The notes under the pieces are model-generated. The model was given only the letters and a program-made list of their open reading frames with translations, had not been told where the DNA came from and searched no databases. Below are positions 14,664-19,277 of a stretch of 19,277 nucleotides of DNA, in pieces. Both the position numbers and the translations under genes were made by a program. The DNA comes from Lachnospiraceae bacterium (GTDB lineage: Bacteria; Bacillota; Clostridia; Lachnospirales; Lachnospiraceae), in NCBI GenBank assembly GCA_009774625.1, contig VSOB01000056.1:1-19277 (forward strand). The letters run 5' to 3'. Numbering within the stretch: the stretch's first letter is position 1; each line of letters opens with the position of its first letter.

Positions 14664-15566
14664 TTAAAAATCCAGCATTCTTTCAATATTAAGCATTCCC
14701 CAGCCTTGCTTATACCAGGGTTCTTTCAGATCTGTGGCGGTGTATATGATTCTCCGCTTCACCTCACTGTTGCCTGCATCCGGAGATTTTTCCAGGCAAA
14801 GCGCTGCCGCACCGGATATAATCGGTGTTGACATGGAGGTACCGCTTTTGGCAGCGTATCCGTTCTGCCATCCATACAAAGTACGTCTGGCATGCGCGTT
14901 GCAGGAAATAATATCCGTTCCCGGCGCCACCACATCCGGTTTTCTCAACTCCGCGCCCTCTTCTTCCCTGCCAGAATAATACTCACACAGAGAAGGCCGT
15001 TCTCCAAAATAGCCTCCCTCATTGCAGCCTACTGTAATCACCTTTCTGCTGTTTCCGATAGGCGAAAGCGTTCCGGGCTTAGGGCCCGCATTTCCCGCTG
15101 CAGCCACGACCACAAGTCCCTGCCCCCATGCTTCTTCCACACAGGAAATCAGAGTTTCTCTCTGCCCTCTCTTTAAATCCAGCCCCAGCCCAATGGAAAT
15201 ATTTAAAATCCGGATATTCCAGATCCGTTTTTTCTGCAGAATCCATTCGATGCCTTTCAACATATGCTCTATCGTTCCGTCGCCATTGCCGTTTAACACC
15301 TTACCAATCACCAGACTGCACTGCGGCGCAATCCCTCTGTATTTTCCGCCGGAAAGACTGCCGTCTCCTGCCAGAATGCCGGAAACATGGGTTCCATGCG
15401 TATCATCATCATACAGTCCCACCCTGCCATTGACAAAATCTGTAAATCCCAGGATGCGGCTGCCGAAATCCGGATGCCGGGAAATTCCGGTATCCAAGAT
15501 CGCTACGGTGATTCCTTTTCCGGTATATCTGTCGCTGCAATATACCTGTTTTCTTACTCGTAACAA
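14664..15566 (-). CDS. S8 family serine peptidase (subtilase), apparently cytoplasmic
   Basis: The 300-residue protein is a compact subtilase. The triad is complete: Asp25 in AILDTG, His57 in THGTHVSG and Ser244 in SGTSMSTP, with the oxyanion Asn159 in AAAGNAG. There is no signal peptide, pro-domain or membrane segment, so it is likely an intracellular protease comparable to Bacillus IspA-like enzymes. The catalytic domain begins within about 15 residues of the start. The start codon is TTG at 15566, with GGGAG six bases upstream; an in-frame TAA lies 8 codons upstream and no ATG is available before the catalytic domain. It is transcribed divergently from the BFD-type gene and followed by a hairpin that merges into the gntR promoter. 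Confidence 0.9.
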   Translation of the reverse strand: MLRVRKQVYCSDRYTGKGITVAILDTGISRHPDFGSRILGFTDFVNGRVGLYDDDTHGTHVSGILAGDGSLSGGKYRGIAPQCSLVIGKVLNGNGDGTIEHMLKGIEWILQKKRIWNIRILNISIGLGLDLKRGQRETLISCVEEAWGQGLVVVAAAGNAGPKPGTLSPIGNSRKVITVGCNEGGYFGERPSLCEYYSGREEEGAELRKPDVVAPGTDIISCNAHARRTLYGWQNGYAAKSGTSMSTPIISGAAALCLEKSPDAGNSEVKRRIIYTATDLKEPWYKQGWGMLNIERMLDF

Positions 15567-15626
15567 AATAAGCTCCCGGCTTTTTTATTATCCTATGCAA
15601 AATGCCCTGTTTTGTTGCTTATGGAT

Positions 15627-15667
15627 TGATTTTGTCGTAAGGTGTCAAAAATCTTCTGACAAAATCA
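15627..15667. repeat. 10-bp inverted repeat between subtilase and BFD genes
   Basis: TGATTTTGTC (15627-15636) and GACAAAATCA (15658-15667) are perfect inverted copies, 21 bases apart. A second pair, TGTCA/TGACA, is nested in the spacer. On the minus strand the spacer includes a perfect TTGACA (15648-15643), a possible -35 for the subtilase gene without a good -10. A regulator site or a hairpin are both possible. Confidence 0.45.
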
Positions 15668-15693
15668 GTCCAACATTCTTATGTCCCGATCAT

Positions 15694-15723
15694 TTGTATA
15701 AATTTTCTCTATTCGCATACAAT
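15694..15723 (+). promoter_or_regulatory. Candidate promoter of the BFD-type gene
   Basis: TTGTAT (15694-15699), 18 bases, TACAAT (15718-15723), 27 bases before the ATG at 15751. Confidence 0.45.
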
Positions 15724-15750
15724 AAATTCCACAGGAAAGGAAGGTGCAAC

Positions 15751-15933
15751 ATGGATCTGAATAAAGTTGTATGTAGCTGTATGGGTGTGACATCAGGTAT
15801 GATCAAAGAAGCGGTTGATAGTGGAGCAACCACGCTGGAAGAAGTGCAGGAAGCAACAGGCGCCGGTACTGTCTGCGGCGCATGCCTGGATGATGTAAAA
15901 CGGCTTGTGAATGAATTTGTTTCTGAAAAATAG
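15751..15933 (+). CDS. Small BFD-type [2Fe-2S]-binding protein
   Basis: The 60-residue protein has the four cysteines of the BFD (bacterioferritin-associated ferredoxin)-like domain: CxC at 8 and 10 and CxxC at 42 and 45, with the helical VTSGMIKEAVDSGATTLEEVQEATGAG between them. Such domains hold a [2Fe-2S] cluster and occur alone (Bfd) or inside nitrite reductase, NifU and copper chaperones. Here it stands alone with AGGAAAGGAAGG before the ATG and a likely own promoter. No bacterioferritin gene is near, so the partner is unknown. A longer open frame reaches far upstream but overlaps the subtilase gene on the other strand and is not coding. Confidence 0.88.
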   Translation: MDLNKVVCSCMGVTSGMIKEAVDSGATTLEEVQEATGAGTVCGACLDDVKRLVNEFVSEK

Positions 15934-16018
15934 CCTGTCCCGCAATTTACTCAGCAGCCAGAAAACAATCCGTCGCTTAAGAGGGAGATTCATAAGAAAG
16001 TATGCTAAAAGTTCTATT

Positions 16019-16048
16019 CAGCCGGCGTGGCCCAAGCTGCGCCGGCTG
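16019..16048. terminator. GC-rich hairpin between convergent genes
   Basis: CAGCCGGCG (16019-16027) and CGCCGGCTG (16040-16048) form a perfect 9-bp stem with a 12-base loop. It lies between the convergent BFD-type gene and ABC exporter gene. U-tracts are poor on both strands (UAUUAUAC and AAUAGAACUUUU), so a bidirectional terminator is likely but not certain. The remainder of 15934-16143 shows nothing else. Confidence 0.4.
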
Positions 16049-16143
16049 TATTATACTAAAGGACAACTTTTGTCTACCATCGAACAATTCATTCTGTCTG
16101 TTCTATGTTTTCCCAACAGGATGTAGAAACAAACTTTCTATCG

Positions 16144-17898
16144 TCATGGATGATAAATACCCCAGCTCTGGCTAATCATTTGCAGCTTTGCCATATGGGG
16201 GTAAATCCTCCCTGTGTTCATCAATTCCTCAGGCGTTCCCTGCTCGGCAACGCAACCGTCCGAAAGCACAATCACTTTATCCGCACCGCTTACAGTCCGC
16301 ATACGATGCGCGATTACGAGTACCGTCTTATCCTTTATCAGCCTTGATAAGGCGGCCTGTATCAATGTTTCATTTTCCACATCAAGGCTTGCTGTCGCTT
16401 CGTCCAGTAAAATAACAGGCGCATTTTTGAGGAAGGCACGAGCGATTGAAATACGCTGCCTTTCACCGCCGGACAATTCACAGCCGTTTTCACCGATCAT
16501 ACTGTTATAACCCTCTGGGAGTTTCCCGGCAAACTCTTCACAATTCGCCAATCTTGCAGCCGCGATCACTTCTTCATCGGTCGCATCTTTTCTGCCTACT
16601 CTGATATTCTCCATAATAGTATTATTAAACAGCGTTACATCCTGAAATACGATAGCATACAGCGACAATAGCGTTTCCGGCTCTATCTTCGATATATCCA
16701 TACCGCCGACAGTGATTTTTCCTCTGTTTATATCCCAAAACCTGGCAGCAAGGCGTGACACTGTAGTTTTGCCTCCGCCGGACGGACCGACCAAAGCGGT
16801 AACTTCCCCCTGTTTTGCCGTAAACGACACATCTTTTAATACGGTTTCCCCAGTGTTGTAGGCAAAACCCACATGGTCGAACACAATATCATAGCCTTGA
16901 TTCGTTACCCCATCCGAGCCTGTCTGAATAGGCTGATCAAGGATTTCGTTCATACGGTTTATATTCGTTTTGGTGGAGATCACCGCAGCAAGATTTTGTA
17001 ATGCACCTTCAAGCGGAGCGTACAGCCTTGAAGCGACAAGCAAAAACATAAAGAACAGCGGAATCGTAATCTCCCCACGAATGAGCAGTATAGAGCCCAC
17101 AAGTGCAACCGTAGCAATTCCAAACTTTAATATGAGCGTAGAAGAAACAACAAAAAGAGCAGTTCCAAGCTCTGTAATAATGTGCCGCTTTTCCACTGAA
17201 TCTATTTTCCTGCCAAGCCCTTCCAGATAGCGTTCTTCTGCATTATTCGCTTTTAAATCCTGCAAACTTTTGATACACTCCTGCACACCGCTTTCAAGTG
17301 TAACATTTGCCGCTACGGACTTACGGTTAAAATATTCCTGTATGCGGGCTGAAAAAAATGTAATTGTAAATGCAACCGGCAAAACCCAAACCGCCGCCAG
17401 AGCCATACGAAAGTCTATGGCAAAAAGGCATAGTCCCATTAAAGTTGTAGAAATAAGAGAGCCTGCCAAAGCAGGTACATAATGAGAAAATGCTGTTTCA
17501 AGTGTCGCGCAGTCGCTCATAATGGAGTTTGTTAAATCGGCAAGGTCTTTTTTGCCGAAAAAGGACAACGGGATTTTTCGGAGCTGTTCCGCCAGGGAAA
17601 TACGCCTTACCCCGCTTTCCACATAAGTCGCTAAATAGGTAGTGTTATATTGAAACCAAGTGGCAATAAATATGAGCGAAAGGCAAACCAAAGCGAAAGC
17701 CGCATAGAAAACTACACGATTTCCATTTACCTCCCCATTCATCATATCAATGACAAAACGATACAGAAGCCCGACAGAAAACATAAAGGATATATCCTGG
17801 AAGGCACAGGCAATACAGCCTTTTATCAAATCAACAGCCCCTTGTCTTGATAACGCAAAGCGTCTTTCTAATTTGGGAATCAGTAATGTCTTAATCAT
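16144..17898 (-). CDS. ABC exporter half (membrane and ATPase domains fused)
   Basis: The 584-residue protein has an N-terminal six-helix exporter membrane domain (about 15-310) and a C-terminal ATPase: Walker A GPSGGGKTT (about 371), signature LSGGERQ (about 474), Walker B VILLDEATASLD (about 494) and the switch His in IAHRM. All are intact. Its start overlaps the stop of the upstream gene by four bases (ATGA), so the two were made as a pair, as in heterodimeric exporters for drugs, peptides or siderophores. The partner is truncated, so unless this half works as a homodimer the system is probably dead. The transported substrate is unknown. Base composition is somewhat lower in GC than the housekeeping genes to the left, suggesting acquisition. 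Confidence 0.9.
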   Translation of the reverse strand: MIKTLLIPKLERRFALSRQGAVDLIKGCIACAFQDISFMFSVGLLYRFVIDMMNGEVNGNRVVFYAAFALVCLSLIFIATWFQYNTTYLATYVESGVRRISLAEQLRKIPLSFFGKKDLADLTNSIMSDCATLETAFSHYVPALAGSLISTTLMGLCLFAIDFRMALAAVWVLPVAFTITFFSARIQEYFNRKSVAANVTLESGVQECIKSLQDLKANNAEERYLEGLGRKIDSVEKRHIITELGTALFVVSSTLILKFGIATVALVGSILLIRGEITIPLFFMFLLVASRLYAPLEGALQNLAAVISTKTNINRMNEILDQPIQTGSDGVTNQGYDIVFDHVGFAYNTGETVLKDVSFTAKQGEVTALVGPSGGGKTTVSRLAARFWDINRGKITVGGMDISKIEPETLLSLYAIVFQDVTLFNNTIMENIRVGRKDATDEEVIAAARLANCEEFAGKLPEGYNSMIGENGCELSGGERQRISIARAFLKNAPVILLDEATASLDVENETLIQAALSRLIKDKTVLVIAHRMRTVSGADKVIVLSDGCVAEQGTPEELMNTGRIYPHMAKLQMISQSWGIYHP

Positions 17899-18262
17899 AC
17901 TTTTACCTCCACTCCTTTATTTTCATTTGCAATTTTCCATTCTGCCGCTTCGGAGTAATTCTTCCACATACGTGAGAATATACCGTTTTTCTCTATCAGC
18001 TCTCTATGTGTGCCGCTTTCGGCAATCTCACCGTCCTTCAGCACATAAATGCAATCTGCGTTTGTGATTGAAGACAGCCTGTGTGCAATCATAATAACCG
18101 TTTTTCTCTCTTTACTGCCTACATCCCCGGAGAGGGTTCCCTTTGACAGAGCAGATAAAGCCTGCCCAACGCGCACCTCATTGTCAGGATCGGCAAATGC
18201 CGTAGCCTCGTCGAGAATCAGGATAGGCGCATTTTTCAAAATGGCACGGGCAATCGCTATTC
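17895..18262 (-). pseudogene. ABC exporter partner half, C-terminal remnant
   Basis: Only the last ~120 residues of an ABC ATPase remain. Reading upstream on the minus strand the frame gives IAIARAILKNAPILILDEATAFADPDNE (Walker B and D-loop with an unusual AFADPDNE), then MIAHRLSSITNADCIYVLKDGEI with the switch His. Just before IAIARA, where LSGGERQR should stand, the sequence changes at about 18262 and an in-frame TGA appears. The signature, Walker A and the whole membrane domain (roughly 450 or more residues) are missing. The longest frame with an ATG starts at 18239. The remnant still overlaps the next gene by ATGA. The break marks the border to AT-rich DNA, so an insertion or deletion of mobile DNA is the likely cause. 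Confidence 0.85.
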
Positions 18263-18314
18263 ACTGATATGGACAAGACCACAAAAACCTACACGGAGTT
18301 GCTGACAATAAGAA

Positions 18315-18350
18315 CCACCAGGGACTTCGCAAGTGCCTGGTGGCTTCTAC
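18315..18350 (-). terminator. Strong hairpin, probable terminator of the membrane protein gene
   Basis: CCACCAGG-G-ACTT (18315-18327) pairs with AAGT-G-CCTGGTGG (18331-18343) with one mismatch and a 3-base loop. On the minus strand it is followed by TTCTTATTG, about 85 bases after the stop of the membrane protein gene. On the plus strand CTTCTACTAT follows, so it may work both ways. Confidence 0.55.
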
Positions 18351-18373
18351 TATATACACAACAAACTGTTTTA

Positions 18374-18416
18374 ACTCGCAAGTCAAGATTCTTGATATTT
18401 AAACATTATTGCGAGT
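18374..18416. repeat. Nested inverted repeats beside the AT-rich gene
   Basis: ACTCGCAA (18374-18381) and TTGCGAGT (18409-18416) are perfect inverted copies 27 bases apart; a smaller palindrome, TCAAG-ATT-CTTGA, lies next to the left arm. It could be a structured 3' end, a protein-binding site or part of a mobile-element end. Confidence 0.45.
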
Positions 18417-18427
18417 ACTTTCTAGAA

Positions 18428-19277
18428 TTATAGGCTTTTCGATACAAATGAAAAATGAATAAATAATGATAACAAGATAACAACAAAAATTGCAGTAATT
18501 ACTTGTGGAATAAAGTGAACAATTATATAATCGCATATAATCAGAGCAAGTAGAATAATACTTACAAGAATTATTACTAATTTAATAAATGTCGCTTGTT
18601 TAGGGTGTGCTTTAATATACTTGTCTGCAATAGGTACACCATACGCATTCAAAATAACAGTAAGGAGTAACGACGACATAATAAAAATAGCAACTTGGCT
18701 TGATTCTAAATGTATATCAGTAAGCCAAATAAAACGATCAATATAATATCTCCATTGCTCAATGGAAACAAAAAGCAATGCTGTAATGCACATCAAAATA
18801 ATATTTGATTTAGAGGATGTGGTTATTTTATTACCGGAGTTTGCATTATTATAAGCAACCTCTTGTATTTGCAGATTTGGCATGGGACATTCAAAAACCA
18901 TTTTGTTTTGAGGTAAATTGTCTAAAAAGAATCTTGTTTTAACAACCTGCTTTGGGTTGAGATGCTCTAACTGTATATTACAAGAATTGGGAGTGGTCTT
19001 GCTAAAACTCCATAATCCTTCGTATCCAGATGGAACATCTTCAAAATATCCGGGGATTATTTCTATATTTTCATCAGTCCGTATTTTGATTGGTGGATCA
19101 TTTATTGCATCGTTTCCACTATTTACAATTTCTAAAGCCAATAAACATGGATTTGACAATACTTTATCCCTATATTGTATTTTCAAATCATCTAAGTTTA
19201 TTTCGGTGCTTTTAGTTACAGAATTAGATAAAATGGGAAAAACTTGTATATTATATGATATTTTTAACTGCTTAATG
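18428..19277 (-). CDS. Unrecognised membrane protein (5' end beyond the window)
   Basis: The frame is open from TAA-side position 18428 to the right edge without a stop. The part seen is 282 residues; there is no convincing start codon inside, and translation continues upstream of the TTG at 19186 as KISYNIQVFPILSNS, so the gene is cut by the window edge. The N-terminal part (about 165 residues of what is seen) is soluble and beta-strand-like, with LALEIVNSGNDAINDPPIKI and SFSKTTPNSCNIQLEHLNP. After it come four or five hydrophobic helices (ILMCITALLFVSI; AIFIMSSLLLTVIL; KLVIILVSIILLALIICDYI; ITAIFVVILLSLFIHFSF). I do not recognise a named family. The gene is strikingly AT-rich compared with the rest of the window, consistent with recent transfer. 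Confidence 0.7.
   Translation of the reverse strand, partial: IKQLKISYNIQVFPILSNSVTKSTEINLDDLKIQYRDKVLSNPCLLALEIVNSGNDAINDPPIKIRTDENIEIIPGYFEDVPSGYEGLWSFSKTTPNSCNIQLEHLNPKQVVKTRFFLDNLPQNKMVFECPMPNLQIQEVAYNNANSGNKITTSSKSNIILMCITALLFVSIEQWRYYIDRFIWLTDIHLESSQVAIFIMSSLLLTVILNAYGVPIADKYIKAHPKQATFIKLVIILVSIILLALIICDYIIVHFIPQVITAIFVVILLSLFIHFSFVSKSL

Noticed and set aside
15022..15750. Long plus-strand open frame that runs into the BFD-type gene (about 300 codons in total)
   Set aside because: It lies antisense to the subtilase gene, whose catalytic motifs are clear; only the last 60 codons, with their own RBS, look coding.
18263..18310. Fragment of a transposase or other protein on the plus strand (TDMDKTTKTYTELL)
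   Set aside because: Too short to assign, with no start codon context or recognisable motif; kept only as part of the border observation.

Overview
The window looks like chromosomal DNA of an anaerobic, low-to-mid GC Firmicute, most likely a Lachnospiraceae member (Clostridium cluster XIVa). This rests on the gene content and order (rex, a coiled-coil gene, nnrD/nnrE, alr, mazF and others in one direction), strong AGGAGG-type ribosome binding sites, consensus sigma-A promoters, and protein sequences typical of that family. No rRNA, tRNA or CRISPR array was seen.

Layout. Positions 1-1129 (+) hold the 3' part of a nitrate/sulfonate/thiamine-precursor-type ABC transporter: the tail of an ATPase and a complete permease. 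The first ~57 bases do not encode the expected ATPase residues and may be a misjoin. From 10397 down to 1168 (-) runs a long co-directional series: rex, a coiled-coil protein, [terminator], nnrD/nnrE fusion, alr, mazF, a metallo-beta-lactamase-fold lipoprotein, a CBS/CorC protein, yebC, a zinc-ribbon/CFI-box protein, a 57-aa acidic protein, [terminator], and a ClpP-like TepA protease. Rex has a perfect consensus promoter overlapped by a candidate Rex operator. An ABC-F ATPase gene (10562-12478, +) is transcribed divergently from rex and ends in a terminator whose stem contains its stop codon.

Positions 12549-14520 (-) hold a eukaryotic-type NADP isocitrate dehydrogenase gene behind an FCD-type GntR regulator gene. 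The regulator has its own consensus promoter covered by a perfect 18-bp palindrome (candidate operator), which also looks like part of the terminator of the next gene upstream, a cytoplasmic-type subtilase (14664-15566, -, TTG start). A small BFD-type [2Fe-2S] protein (15751-15933, +) is divergent from the subtilase.

The right end (16144-19277) looks accessory. There is one complete ABC exporter half, preceded by the C-terminal stub of its partner half, cut at about 18262 in the middle of the ABC signature region. Beyond the cut the DNA becomes visibly AT-rich, with hairpins, nested inverted repeats and an unrecognised membrane protein that runs off the right edge.

Functionally the core region mixes redox sensing (Rex), NAD(P)H repair (NnrD/E), NADPH supply (Icd), D-alanine synthesis (Alr), translation-linked factors (ABC-F, YebC, MazF) and proteolysis (TepA, S8). 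I found no clearly new multi-gene system. The best leads are the double-use promoter/operator/terminator at 14615-14661, the conserved-looking small and unknown genes of the rex-to-2107 series, and the truncated exporter next to the AT-rich island.
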